Below the pieces are notes generated by a model. The model was not told where the DNA came from and did not search any database. It was given only the letters and a program-made list of their open reading frames with translations. From Vespula vulgaris (lineage: Eukaryota; Arthropoda; Insecta; Hymenoptera; Vespidae), in contig NC_066591.1 in NCBI RefSeq assembly GCF_905475345.1, forward strand, positions 357,501 through 421,500: a stretch of 64,000 bases of DNA. Reading direction: 5' to 3'. How positions within the stretch are numbered: position 1 is the first letter of the stretch; the number at the start of each line of letters is the position of its first letter. Positions 36,024 to 49,125 of the stretch are shown one piece after another. The position numbers were made by a program, and so were the translations under genes.

Positions 36024-36725
36024 TTATTTCTTTTCTTCCTTCTTTTGTTCTTCTTTCTTTAACTCCTCTTTCTTCGATTCTTCTTTCTTTGGTTCCTCTT
36101 TCTTCGGCTCTTCTTTCTTCGCTTCTTCCTTCTTTGCCTCTTCCTTCTCTTTTTTCTTTTCTGCCTCTTTCTCTCGAAGAACCGGCTTTCCAGTTTGTTC
36201 AATCTTTATCGAACGTTCGGTCTGCCCTTTGAACATTTTCTCCTTTCTCGGTGCCGTGATACTGAGGACACCGTCGGACGATAAACTAGAGGATACCTGA
36301 TCTATGTCGCATTGCTCAGGGATCAGATATTTTCTAGTAAACTGTCTCGAGATCCAACCGTGTTCGTCCTGTTTCTCTTCGTGCTTAGCTTCGACGACGA
36401 CGCATTTGTCGACAACCTTGGTGTTTATTTCTTCGGGTTTGAACTGTTGTACATCCAAAATCACTTGGAACTTATCTTTATCAGCCTTTATCGTCGAGGT
36501 ACCGTCCTTTTCGTTTTTACGCAACAATTCACCCCACGGTCTATAATATAATAAAGGATTTCTTAGTTTCCTCTCTCGGTTCGGCATTAGATATAATTGC
36601 TCCAAGGAAACCGGACTAAGTAGCTGTTCGGGATAAAGACCGAGTCCGAAATTTTGATCGAAGAGACGATGAGGGCGATCCAAATCCTCCCACCAATCGG
36701 AGAAAATTAATGGTACCAGAGACAT
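36024..36725 (-). CDS. small heat-shock protein (lethal(2)essential-for-life type) with KKEE-repeat tail
   Basis: An uninterrupted frame of 233 residues with no introns. It is an ATP-independent chaperone that holds unfolding proteins. The N terminus MSLVPLIFSDWWEDLDRPHR is typical of the insect l(2)efl/Hsp20 group. The alpha-crystallin domain spans about residues 78-165 (FQVILDVQQFKPEEINTKVV, EEKQDEHGWISRQFTRKY, LSSDGVLSITAPR). It is followed by an I-x-I type motif (SIKIEQTGKP), which docks into neighbouring subunits. The last 50 residues are unusual: Lys/Glu-rich, with about seven tandem pentapeptides KKEE(A/P/S/L/Q), encoded by 15-bp repeats at about 36033-36150. Family members normally end shortly after the IxI segment, so the tail is an expansion. 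A TATA box and a CT tract lie upstream. Confidence 0.95.
   Translation of the reverse strand: MSLVPLIFSDWWEDLDRPHRLFDQNFGLGLYPEQLLSPVSLEQLYLMPNRERKLRNPLLYYRPWGELLRKNEKDGTSTIKADKDKFQVILDVQQFKPEEINTKVVDKCVVVEAKHEEKQDEHGWISRQFTRKYLIPEQCDIDQVSSSLSSDGVLSITAPRKEKMFKGQTERSIKIEQTGKPVLREKEAEKKKEKEEAKKEEAKKEEPKKEEPKKEESKKEELKKEEQKKEEKK
36033..36150 (-). repeat. 15-bp coding minisatellite (KKEEx)n
   Basis: Tandem 15-base units encode the KKEE(A/P/S/L/Q) pentapeptides of the small-HSP tail. Units differ mainly in the fifth codon. Copy number is likely to vary between individuals. Confidence 0.85.
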
Positions 36726-36779
36726 CGTTTATCGTATATCTTCAAAGATGCACCAAATTTGATCCTTAGCTTTTAGATT

Positions 36780-36782
36780 AAA

Positions 36783-36819
<37 letters not shown>

Positions 36820-37022
36820 GGTTCACTTTGTTTATTTCTTTCGAGCGACTGCTAGTAACTGCCTGCCGCACCGTTCTTTCCACTTCATTTATACGGCGAA
36901 CCGGCCGGCAACGTATTTGTATACCAACGTCGAATCGGTACTGTCGAGGGGGGAAAGAAACGAGACGGAGTCTGCCAAAGGATTATTCTTAAAAGATGCG
37001 CTTCGCATTTTCGGCAAGATTC
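36780..37022 (-). promoter_or_regulatory. small-HSP promoter: GA tract, TATA box, heat-shock element
   Basis: Reading on the minus strand, TATAAA lies at 36893-36888 with a GCAGTT initiator-like site about 33 bases downstream (A at 36860). A pure CT/GA tract (36789-36820) lies in the 5' leader. At 37010-37022, TTCggCAAgaTTC matches the heat-shock element pattern TTCnnGAAnnTTC with one mismatch, roughly 150 bp upstream of the initiator. GA tracts together with HSEs are characteristic of insect heat-shock promoters. The assignment is inference from motifs. Confidence 0.5.
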
Positions 37023-40000
37023 ATGCCATTCTTTTTTTCGTCCTACTGCTGAAGCAGCTGTAAATCTTATCGCGGACCAAAGAGTTACGAAATTCGAACG
37101 AAAATGCTCTTGCGAATAAATAGAAATAAACGGAAATTGTAATCGAGATAGTATCATGTTTCCTTTCGCGTATTCGTAATCTTCGCATCTGTGACGTAGG
37201 CGCAAAAATTACGAATCGATATAAATCGATATTCCTCTCGAGATTATATTTCTATTCGAAAGTACTGCCCTCTTTCTACGTTTTCATGGAAACAAGGAAA
37301 GTAAGTAACAAAGATGTCATTTGTTGGATTTGTACACTCGGGGCAAGTGAGTTGAGCATAGGAGTACGAAAATGGTAAAGGTTTCGTGTCCTATGGTATA
37401 GTATGCGTTGTGCTATCAAATGCGCGACCATTCTATTCTCGTCCCGGTCGACAAAATCGATCTTTCTCGATGCTTCTATGTGTGCACGTATATAAATTCG
37501 TTCTTCGTGTGGCGGCAAACTCGTATACCAACGTAAGCGTATTTTTCGGTGCAGGTCGATGTGCCGAGAAGCTTCTACCTTAGGACCTATTCGAATGCTC
37601 GTTTAGAATTAAAACAAAAGTCAAAGTCCGCTACGATGCAAAGAAACGAACGACACTCGAGATGCGATAATAAAAGAAGGTAAAAAAAACTTTTATTACC
37701 GAGTAATTCACGTTATATATAACGAAAACATTTATTGCTTTATTTCTCGATTATTCTATATAGAAACGAGAAAACTTATAAGCTATATTTTAAGGAGCGT
37801 AACGATGTCAATTATTTGTCAATGTTGCATCTTTTTATAATTCGCGATAGAAACTCGCGAGACTGCGAGTCTGGATTGGTTTGGCTCGATGAGCTTTCCA
37901 TTGCTTTGCTTATATTTAGATCGGAAAGAACGTTTCAACGGTTGATTTATTCGTGGGACGAAACGAAGAAAAAGATCGATTTATAGAGATTTTAGAAAAT
38001 GAAAACGCTTTATATCGCTATAAATATGTTTGTACGCGCGTTACATCACATAGATTATATCGATCAAATTTTCTGATAAATGACGACGTGATTTTCATTC
38101 ATAATCCTTCCAATTTCGCTTAGCAACCAATTCTTTTCCCGATAGTCTTTTTCAATATATATATTCGAGTAAAAACACAAGATTGTTTCGAATATTGAAA
38201 GACGTGCACCGACTTCGTTGAACACGATATCTGGATTTACGAGTACGACAAAATTCGTGATGCGCGCGCATTCTGAATCTTCTCAACAACGTACGTATGT
38301 GTCATCAATTTATATGTCACCAATTTTGATTGATCGCGAATCGAATGACTCGCCGTTAAACCGTGTATACCAATGTTTAGATTTATTTCATAACTTAATA
38401 CACAATTACAGTCAACCATTTCAAATATCAATCGAGAAGAGTACCTAAAAATATTTCTTATATTGTAAAAGTCTATTAGTCGAGATAATAAATTTATTTC
38501 CAAATTATCGAATCTTTACCCAAATTTTTTTTTGCCTTACCAACGGTACGTATAATAATTTCAAAATAACATACATATGCATAATATATTCGTATCGCTC
38601 GTCGATAATGATGATTACTTAAAATGAAGTATCATGTATCACAAGCACATATAGTAATATCTATTTTTACCGATTATCAATTATTTCTATAAGATTCACT
38701 TTTCCCGCACTTCTAGAAATGCGTTTTTAAAAAGTGAACTTTATCAAATCGATAGATTAATAAGTCGATAATGGTTATTCCTCGTATTATTACGACGTAA
38801 TAATGATAATCAACTATTAACATTTCAAAAAAGCTCGACGAAAGTAAAAGTGCGAATAAATGAATTTTTTCCAAAATACAAATTCTACAGAAAAATTTCA
38901 AATTATATTAACACGTTACGCCGGCGCTGTTATTTGCGTTTCTCTCTGTGAGGCGGCGCTCATATTAATGTTTCACTTCATTCTATTTTTTTTTTTTAAT
39001 TGTTATACGTTAAATCTTCATTATTGAAATTTTAACTGTATGACAATTTTTTTTAATTAGTAAACGAATTAAATTTTTGGTGATACGCTCACTCTGATGG
39101 AAAATTCAAATGTATGTAAGATTCGAGCGCGAGCCACTGATGGTACGCGCCAACGTGGATATGTTGAATAAAAAATCATTTAATCAATTTGTGGAAGGAA
39201 ATTTGATAAAATTAAAGAGAATTGTTAACAATACTATGTCTCTAGGCTCGTTTATTGATTATGTGATAAGATAGCATTTTGTTTTGTTCCATTGATAAGT
39301 AAGTCATTAAAGCAGTTGGCAATCTTGAAGATACATTATATTTCCAGTGTTAGTTGTACTAGCAACTTCGTCCAAGTTTTTTGTTCAGTGGTAAATATCA
39401 AATAATTATATTCTTAAGCCTCTCTTGGCTAAATAATTTATACAATGTTTCATTTGTACTTCTCAATACTCATCTTTCTCTTTTTCTTTTTCATTAGATT
39501 TATATTATAAAACGTATATGTACGAATTGAACACATGCTCTTTTACAATAGAATAACTTTTTTCAAGATTCGATCAAGCGATTTTTTTTTCTTTTTTAGT
39601 AGTAGAATTAGTTTACTAAAAATAAAATATCACGAAAAAATTACGATTAATCGGAATCACGAAGAAAAAAGTGAAAGTTGTTCTTTACAACTTTTTTATC
39701 CGGGCTTACAATGAAAATTGAAACAAGATATTTTCAGAATTTATTTTGAGGATCAACGTTATTACGAGCTACGAATGGTTAAAAATGATGAAAATCGCAA
39801 TTTTTAAAAATTTGACAAATTTCGACGAATGTCGCTTATTTTCACATCACTGTGACAATTGTCTGTTTGTAAAAACAGACAATTTTTATTAAGTTTTCTT
39901 CCTCTTTTTAATATATTATAGATATAGAAATATACTCGACGAGTTATTCTCAATTTTCTATTCGTTGTAAGAAGTTATTAATATATTGTAAATCATTTAT

Positions 40001-40154
40001 TGAAAAGATGAGTATTTTAAAAAAGTATAACAAAAAAAAAGAAAATAATCACTAGAAAGAACATTTTGACTTTTATAATCAATAACATATAAAAATGAAA
40101 TCATAAAAATCCTAAGAGAAACGTACTTAACCTACAATTGTATTACTTTTTCAG

Positions 40155-40185
<31 letters not shown>

Positions 40186-41722
40186 TTATCCATGTGTGTA
40201 TATATATATACATATATATTCATTTTCAGAAAACTATTAGAGATGATTAGTTGAAATCTGTAGATTTTACAGATTTTCCTAAAAAAAATATGCACACGAC
40301 TCATCTCTCGTGAATCTTCTAAAAAAAAATTTGAGGTGGCAATACTGTTTTGCGTTGAAAGAATAAATTCGCAGAGACCTCTATAAAATCGATATACATT
40401 AAATAAAAACAATCTACTCGTGGAAGATTCGTGCTTATTGCTATTTCATCTCAATTATAATTCAGGTGAGTGAAATGATACAATTATTTCACTTTTATTT
40501 CTTCATATTGTGCAATTTTTTCTTCCGAGAAACTAACGTCCTTATGAAGACTTAAAAAATTTTATCTTAGATAACATCGAGAACATTGTTTATATGTGAT
40601 ATATCTTATCGCGTGGCTTTGCTAAATTCTTTTCTCTTTTTTCTTTTTCTTTTTCTCTTTCTGTTTCTTTTTTATTTATATTTTCTTCTAGGTGTGATTA
40701 TCATTTTTATAAAAATGTCGAATAAAGATTTAGAAAAGTAAAAGATTTCTAATGTTTTCTTTCCATTTATCTCATTGTGCAAAGGTCACGTATTTTCTCT
40801 CGATTTGTTTGTACTTTCTGGTATTCCTACTCGACTACAGGAATATGATGTGTCACTGTACATTATTAGATTTATTTCTATATATATATATATATAAAGA
40901 AGTGTGCATCAAGTTCGAGGGGAATACTGTGTAAAATCAATTTCTGTGAAGTCGTGTACATTATTTTTATCCAATCTTTGAGGCTTCGGCTGTTGATAAT
41001 CTATATATACGTAAATAGTACAAAAAATTGAAAGACATACATTTCCATAAACGTTAAATATAAATATTTAATTTATTAAAGCGATATTCTAAAGAAAAAA
41101 TCTACATGTTATTAAGCATGACATCTACTATAGATAAATATTGTCGGATTTCAGTACGAATCTAATTTAAAACAAATTTTCAGAAAATATTTTACAGATA
41201 ATAATATCGTAATTCGGGAATGCGTGGACTTCTTTGTTAATAAAATCGTTTGCGTTAAGAATTTAAGACTCGATAAATCGAGCATATTGCAATTGCATTC
41301 TACGTATCTTCTCGAATTGATGTGCAATAAAAATTGATAGATTATTGAAATATATAATTATATTGATAGGTGGTAATAAAAAGGGATTTTTTTTTTTTAT
41401 ATTTCACCATCGATTCGATACAAATAATCTATGTATATTATCTTGTCAAAGACGCACCTTAATTTCGTAGATTTTCTTTTATCGAATCGGATTAATTTTA
41501 TCGAACGTATTGTCAAGTTATCTGACTATTGTTTCATGATATCGGCCGAATCACGATATTTTTTATCATTCATAAAACTGACCCGTCTGTAAAATGTTTT
41601 CTGAAAGTTTGTTCCAAAATAAATTCGTACAGAAATTCGGCAATATTTTATCCATTGTAGATCTTATGCTTAGTAGCATGTATAGGTTTGTTTTATTTAT
41701 TTATTGATTTTTTTCTTTATAG
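37023..41722. other. intergenic region with probable Iap 5' untranslated exon
   Basis: No coding gene is supported in this 4.7 kb. It is AT-rich, with AT tracts at about 40157-40216 and 40878-40896 and a 12-bp perfect stem-loop at 39857-39884. A strong donor (TTCAG then GTGAGTG) follows 40465, and an acceptor ends at 41722 just before the Iap exon. A non-coding first exon of the Iap gene probably ends at 40465. Confidence 0.45.
39857..39884. other. 12-bp perfect inverted repeat
   Basis: AATTGTCTGTTT and AAACAGACAATT are separated by four bases. It is an isolated AT-rich hairpin in intergenic DNA. Function is unknown. Confidence 0.6.
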
Positions 41723-41772
41723 ATCTAACCAACAAAAATTATAACAATTACAAGGACAAAATTAATTACAGA

Positions 41773-42649
41773 ATGACAAATATCGTTGAACAAAACAACT
41801 TTCCACATAGTTTAAATCCACTTAAGAAATCTGAAAATTTACCACCGCCGTTGCAAGTACCTCTACAAACAAGAACCGAAGTAAATAATTTAGATTATAG
41901 ATTTGAAGCTATTAGATTAAAAAGCTTTCAAAATTGGCCAGTTTCTTTTATAGAACCTAGAATTCTTGCAGCAGCTGGTTTCTATTACATGGGTAAAACT
42001 GACAAAGTAAAATGCTTCGAATGTGAGACAGAAATATATAAATGGGAAAAAGGAGATATTCCTATGGTTGATCATGAACGCTCTTCGCCAAATTGTCGTT
42101 TTGTTAGAAATATTCCATGTGGTAATGTACCTATCGATGTTGACTCGGCTTCAGTAATTCTGCCAAGCCCTCGAAGTCAAGATGTTTGTGGAATACATGA
42201 TATAGAAATACTGCCAGAGCCGGATCAAAAATGCATGGAACAAGACTATTCACACAATAAATTGAGATCTTTAGGGCTTAAAAGACCTAGGCCACCAGCA
42301 TATCCGAAATATGTTAACTTGGAATCTAGATTACGTACTTTTGATACATGGCCAAAATCATTGCCACCGTACAAAGAAGAATTGGCTGATGCAGGATTTT
42401 TTTATACTGGAAGAGAAGATCAAACATTATGTTTTCATTGCGGCGGTGGGTTAAAAGATTGGGAACCTGAGGATGATCCATGGGATCAACACTCCAAATG
42501 GTTTTCTAAATGTTACTATCTTTTAGTGGTTAAAGGAGAAGAATATGTGAACAAGGTGACGCAACAATGTGTAGTATCATCATCTAGGAAGGTAATTAAA
42601 TTCTTGTCTCTTATTTGCTACTATCTTATTTTCTTTTATACTTACATAG

Positions 42650-42686
<37 letters not shown>

Positions 42687-43409
42687 GGCATTAAGAACTC
42701 AAAAACTCATTGCCACAAATACCAAATCCTGCCAATGTTCCTGTCCCTGGGTAAAGTCTATCAAGATCCATTCTGATATTATCTTCCTATTTCATCTTGG
42801 CCTTTTTTCATTGAGTTTACCAATTAGTACTTATATATAGTTTGATCCTCATCCATAAGTGACCTGTCCATCTTAATCAACACAATTTTATGACATATAT
42901 AAGTAGGTACATTTTATATGTACATTACGTATGTCTGCTTTGAAATAATTTTTTTAATTTGTCTGATATGAAATTAAACAAATAATTTATAAAAAGAATT
43001 TTGACAAAATTTATATTCTACACAGGAAACTTTAAATTTGAAATTGCCTTCTTACATCCAGAAGATTGGACATACTTCCATGCAAATTGAACAACCTCAA
43101 GAAGAAATTTCTGAAAAAACAAATCTTAAAAATAATCCTGGTTCTAGTGTTAATTCCAGTAACAGTAGTACAGAAAGCTCAAGTTCTACTTCATGCAGCT
43201 TTACAACAGAAAACAAACACGATTTATATAGTACAAACGAAGATAAGGGTGATGGAAGATTATGTAAAATCTGTTATAATGCAGAAATGAGTATAGTATT
43301 TTTACCTTGCAAACATATGGTTTCATGTGGTAATTGCGCATCTGTTCTAGACACATGTCCTATTTGTCGAAAATCTATAGATTTAATAATAACTGCAATT
43401 TTATCATAA
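41773..43409 (+). CDS. inhibitor of apoptosis protein, two BIR domains and RING (DIAP1-like)
   Basis: Predicted exons are 41773-42591 and 43026-43409, giving 400 residues. It is an E3 ubiquitin ligase that binds and restrains caspases; RHG-type proteins displace it. BIR1 zinc ligands are C81, C84, H101 and C108. BIR2 ligands are C220, C223, H240 and C247 (CFHCGGGLKDW, the canonical peptide-groove segment). The C-terminal RING has C353, C356, C368, H370, C374, C377, C384 and C387 (CKICYNAEMSIVFLPCKH). Two BIRs plus RING match Drosophila Diap1 rather than three-BIR Diap2. The start was set at MTNIVEQ. An in-frame Met at 41704 lies before the acceptor ending at 41722 and is intronic. The intron 42592-43025 begins in frame and contains a TTA/ATT triplet tract that translates as poly-Tyr. 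Confidence 0.93.
42648..42684. repeat. (ATT)n triplet repeat in Iap intron
   Basis: About a dozen ATT units within the predicted intron. Read-through of this tract gives a false Tyr run. Confidence 0.9.
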
Positions 43410-44654
43410 ATAATATTAATATATTTTATATAATAAATAAGAAGAATCTTATCTTAAACAGATAAAAGAACTCGTATATGAGTATATTCTTTTATTTTTG
43501 TATAAAATATTAAAAATATCTTATTATATTTTATAAAATATTAAAGATATGTTATTTCCTGTAAATATAGGAAAAAATAGCACAATGTTTATTTTTATGT
43601 TTATTTCTATTTTTGGGGTATTATATACGCGAAATAAAACTTATATATTAATGCATTTGGGGCAGATAACATACTCTACGTTATTTTTAGATCTTTACCT
43701 TAAATTATTACTTTAACCTTAAATAGGTTATAGTAACGTTATTTCAAAATCCCGTAATTAAGGAGCGGTAACATAGTTCTATGTTTTTCACCTATTTAAA
43801 TAACACAACCCATATAAAATCGCGTAGGTTTATCGATACAAACGTACTGTTTAAAAATTCTTATATTTGATCACACTGCAAAATCAACTTAAAAGTTGGA
43901 GCATAAGACTGAATCGCAAATCAAGCCACAGATCGCAAATCTGATCTCGAAATAGTGATAATGACCGAAATATATTTATATTGATAAACTTTTAGGATTG
44001 CAGCTCGAATCCGAAGAAAATTTCACCTCTAATGTAATATATTTCAGTAAACGATTAAATAACATTACCTTTATTCTTTATCGAAATTCAATCTATCCAT
44101 CAAATATCATTGTTTATATTAATTAAAAAATCTCTAGTTAAAACGTAAATATATGTTCAAAGAGATAAAAACAGTAACTTGTTTTGTAACGCGAAATTGA
44201 GAACTGAAAGAAAGGACTGTTTACTTTCGATTACTACTTCGATAGATCGTAGCAAGAACCAGTATCGCCTCCTATTGGTTAATTTTATAGATGTTTACAC
44301 GAATATATACTTATAGTCGAACAAAACGATAGAAGTACGATATTGGCATCAAGATCGTAATGTGTGCGTGCAATTAAACTACGTCAGTTAATAATTTGTC
44401 ACTCGTATTTATTTTAATAAATTATATTTTATATAATTATATACTAAAAAGAATTAGAAACTAATAGTGGAATTGATTAAAATTAAAATAATTAAAATAA
44501 TTCACATCTTGTTCTACATAACCAATAGAGAGATTGCTTATATTGATAAAATTATATCAATAACACGAGTAACTCGAAGACATAGGAAAAAGATTTCTTC
44601 TTATTTCCTTCCATTTTCTTCTTTATGATATAAATTAATCATAACAATGTAATA
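43410..44654. other. Iap 3' flank and Son promoter region
   Basis: AT-rich, with no gene seen. A perfect DRE, TATCGATA, lies at 43831-43838, 0.8 kb upstream of the Son start codon. DRE is a common core-promoter element of insect housekeeping genes, so it may mark the Son promoter. Confidence 0.4.
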
Positions 44655-47600
44655 ATGGCTGATCTCTTTGACATAGCGAACATAATTACAAGCGTAGGTG
44701 TTGGTGCCGTCAAAATTAAATCGGAACCGGGCTTACCGGAAAAATCGTCGAATGAAATTTTGACAGAACTTTTTAGTACATTCGATGCAGATGAGGGAAT
44801 AGTATCACCAGAGAATAGTGATCAACAAGTTCCAGATGCAATTGTTAAAGCAGAGAAAAAAGAAAAAACACAAATGGAAAAAAGAAAAAAAAAGAGCAAA
44901 AAAAAGCATAAACATAAAGAAAAAAAGCATAAAAAGAGGTCTAAACACACTTCTTCGGATAGTAACAACAGTGATATAGAAAGTACTGGTAAGTTATAAT
45001 TTATATATATTCTTTCCTATTATTGGTGTTAAATTTTTAATAGAACATACGTATAAAATTGTGATTTTTAGTCAGTAAGAAAAAAAAGAAACATAGGAAA
45101 AAGTCTAAGCGCAAACATGAATCACATTCGAGCAAATCATCGGAATCTGATGAACCTAAATCCAAAATTGCAAAAGTTGATACTAATGTTTCCCTTACCG
45201 AAGAACAGAATATTGGAGTTGACGTCTCTGATAAAGAGCGTGTTGATGATGTACAATCGAGAGAAATAGCGTCGATAAAGGAAGAGACCAAATCTACGAA
45301 CGTATGTACAATCCATGCTAAAGAAGATAGAGATCTTGGAAGTCCTAAGTTACCACCTATTCCAAAAAAGATAGATGACGAATTTGAAGAATCGGTACTA
45401 CCAAAAATTCTTGGTTTGTTGATGTTTTTTTTTATACCTAATATCTTAAAAGATATAACATGGATAGTTTATAGTTCTTGAGTTATATATATTGATAATA
45501 TCTCATCTTTATATATAGATAAACCAAAACAGCCTGTGCAAGGAAAAATCATTATAAAGGATCTCAAAAATAGTATTGTCTACAATGAAACCGTAAAGGA
45601 AATAGAGAATAAGGAAAAGGCAAAAGCTGCACGCATGGAAGATGGTGAATTAACAGACAGCAGTAATAATAATAGAACACCGACGTTAAGTCCTACACCA
45701 CCACCATGTAATTCATTTAGATCTCCCACATTAAGTCCTGATGATACGCTTAAATCTGAATCAACAGGTCCCTTGAAATCTAAAAATGATCTTAGATTAA
45801 TTTTAAGAGAGAAAGAAAAGAAAAGATTGGAGGTGACAGGAAAATCGAGAAATTATGGTGATAAGGATCGTAAAGATACGAAAGTATATAATAAAGTTAA
45901 AAACAAAAATTGTAAACGTAGTCGAAGTTGCCATTCACAAGAAAGAAATAGATCAGACTCTCAAACACGTTCTCATCGTAGTAGAAGTAGAGACAGAGAA
46001 AAACATTCTGATAGAAGTAAGGAGAAACGTGACAGAGATAGAAGCTTCGAACGACGAGAATTGGGAAGAAGTAGGGAAAGGAAGAGGCACAAAAGTCGCA
46101 GTAGAGATAGGAGTAGGGACAAGTATACAAGAGGAAGAAGTAGAAGTAAAGAAAGGAAGTTAGTATTTTAATTATTATATGAATTGTATATTATTGTCTT
46201 CTAAAAAAAATATTTTTCTTTTTACTAGGGAGCGTATCGAAATTGATAAAAAAAAGCTACTGGATGAACTTACAGGTTTATATTTTTATTAGACAAAAAA
46301 TTATAATTCTCAATATTTTGCTGCTTTTCTGACAAAAGAATTTCTACATACATCTTTTATTGCTTATAGATTTTTGTAAATCATTGTCAAAGTCTGAAGC
46401 ATTAGGAGAATTATCTAATCTTTCTTCCGAAGAAGATGGAAGCGAGTCTGAGAAAGGTTTCCATCATCCATTTCTTCTCAAAGAAAGACCAAGTCCTATT
46501 GTTATGAATATTCGAGTATGTCTACAAAATCCTACAAAAAAAGTTTTCGATTAATAACATAGATTTGTATATTATTGTAACCATTAATTTTATTGTTCGC
46601 TTCTAGAATGCAAAACAATTGCCAACAAAAACATTTCAAGAAAAGACAGCTGAATCTTCAAATCAATTGCGTCTTCAATTTCCTGTATCTAGTGGTCAGC
46701 ATCATAGAAAAACTGGTGAGTTTATTAAATGTTTCCTATTGCTCTTGAAATAACAATCACGATCTTCAATATTATTATCATTATTCTTTTTATAAATTAA
46801 TAAAGAAAGCGAATGGATCCCTGTGACACCAAAAAAACCGGAACAGAAGAAACCATTTGTACCAGCATCGACGCCAACTGAACCAATTTCGATAGTGCCT
46901 AAGCCATGTCCTGTACAGCCAGTACAATCTATACAGCCAGTAGTTTTTCCACGAACATCTATGGCAGGAGTATTAAATTTGTTATACGTGAAAAAAATTA
47001 ATTATTCTTTTCCATTTTACACGTTGTGTTACTTTTGATTTTTTATCATTGCAGCCAGTTGACATTGGATCCATAGTGTCACAGAGATTAGCTGCAATGA
47101 GAAAGCTGAGAGAAAATCCGAACGATGTTGGTGCGTTGAATGAAATGTATAGAGCACAAAATGAGGTATTTAATATTTTTTCTATTGATTTTGAATATTA
47201 CCTACGTATATGTGTATATCATCTCGATACGAGTTTTTACGATATGATATTTTCCGTCGTTTATATAGATGAGAACCTGGGCAGAAAGTAAACAAATGCC
47301 AGGCCAGTTTACTGGTAGTACAGGTGCCAAAGTGCTCTCACCTGCTGAGCTTACTTCAGGTTATCAAGCATGGGCTCATAAGGTAACTGTATTGTAGTAA
47401 CTAGGGCTCGTATTGTATGAGTGTATGATACACATTTTGTTTCTTACATAAGATACAACATATGGGCCTTTATTATAATTCTTTTTTAATCCTTTTATAT
47501 TAAAAATGTAACATGCCCATAGGATGAATCTTGCTAGATTAAGTAAATTTTTGCTCTTCTGACAATAGCAAATCTAAGTAATAGAAGACTAAATTGAAAA

Positions 47601-49125
47601 CTTGGCTACATATGATATTATATATTGGAGAACTTTCTTTGTTATATCATATCAGTTATCATATCATACATAGGGCTTGTTACTTTTTTACTTATACACT
47701 GATTGATATTGCCTGTAACAAGTTTTCAGGTACAGTCTTAGTTAAGATCAATAAAGTAATTCATTATTGATCCGATGACTGTGATGTAGGCACAGACCAC
47801 TTCTTAAGTAGGGGTGGACTCTGTGTCTGCAGGAACACAAGAGAATCATTATTTCTCTAAATATTTTAATAGGTACAAGAAAAAAAAAAAGAAAGAAATA
47901 AAGAGAGAGAAAATCTTTCCAAATAATAAAGATAAGAAAAATTGTGCGATTATTAACAGTTACTTCGACTTGTGATCTCTTGTGAGATTATTGCTAACTA
48001 TCATCAGCTTTATACCATAGGATCCAGAAACTTTAATCATTTTGTTTTAACGATAAAGCTGCGATATTTAGCATTAGTCTGCATCCACCTGAGGGTTTGT
48101 TACAGGCACATAGCTACCTCACAGAAGACATAACGTCAGCAGCCTGATGTCCGATTTTTAATTTTATTGGTAAGTATGCTTGCCCAAAAAAAAATTATAA
48201 AATTTAGGATTAAATAATAAGTAAATATTGTTTAATAAAGAATATTTATGTGAATATTTACATGTATATACACGTATTCTAATTATTTTTAATTATATTG
48301 AGCTACAGACATAAAGGTTTGGTCATGGTTGGGTATAACACAATTGATTTTTGCATTGATTTTACATTTATCTTGAGAATAACGAATTATAAAAATCGCA
48401 CTAGTCCATGAGTTTAAAAAGATATATTAATGTATATTCAAAATTGATTTACTTATCTTCTTATTAATTACGATACTTAAGTGTTTCACAAAACAAATTA
48501 TTTAGGATCAATTAGTGTCTGCACAACCTGTATCTGGTGGTATGGGAATGGCTTTATTACAAAAGATGGGCTGGCGACCAGGTGAGGGTTTGGGTAAAAA
48601 TAAGGAAGGTACATTGGAACCGTTACAGCTAGAAGTGAAATTAGATAAAAGAGGTCTTATTTCGGAACAAGATATTGGACAAAAGACAAATAAAACGGCA
48701 AAACCAATAGTTCCGGCTATTAAAACGTTAGAAGGTACATTGTGTAAAAATGATGTTTTCTGTATCATAATATTTATATTTAGATATTTTATGATAATCC
48801 GTAATTATGTAAAGGAAAGCATCCAGTATCGCTACTTGGAGAATATTGTTCAAAAAGAAAACTTGGTGCTCCTGTATACGAATTGTGCTTCGAATGTGGC
48901 CCAGATCATAGAAAAAACTTTCTCTTTAAAGTATATTTTATATATTTTCTATTCGACAATTGTTGTCAATAAATTGTAAACGTATACACGTGTGTCTTTA
49001 TCTTCCTACAGGTAAAAGTAAATGGTATTGAATATAAACCAAGCGTTGCTAGTCCTAACAAGAAGCAAGCTAAAGCAGAAGCTGCACAAATATGTTTACA
49101 AACCTTGGGTTTATTATCTTCTTAG
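44655..49125 (+). CDS. Son: SON-type splicing co-factor: RS region, G-patch and dsRBD
   Basis: Predicted exons are 44655-44988, 45072-45413, 45519-46158, 46229-46275, 46370-46515, 46607-46715, 46806-46969, 47055-47165, 47269-47382, 48506-48734, 48815-48930 and 49012-49125, about 821 residues in phase. SON is a nuclear-speckle protein that supports splicing of weak introns. The N-terminal third has Lys/His-rich blocks (KKKHKHKEKKHKKRSK). A long Arg/Ser region follows (RSRSRDREKHSDRSKEKR). A conserved segment holds DIGSIVSQRLAAMRKL and SGYQAWAHKDQLVS. The G-patch lies at about residues 677-720 (GGMGMALLQKMGWRPGEGLG). A C-terminal double-stranded-RNA-binding domain lies at about 749-818 (KKQAKAEAAQICLQTLG). 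The G-patch/dsRBD order is diagnostic. The 1.1-kb intron 47383-48505 has no recognisable content. The short intron 48735-48814 has a weak acceptor. An AATAAA lies at about 49314. Confidence 0.92.

Noticed and set aside
42592..42840. Read-through C terminus of the Iap frame with a Tyr run
   Set aside because: It is intron sequence with an ATT repeat. Splicing to 43026 restores the conserved RING domain.
47750..48150. Imperfect hairpins in the long Son intron, considered as an intronic snoRNA
   Set aside because: No clear C/D boxes or H/ACA hinge and tail in correct positions.
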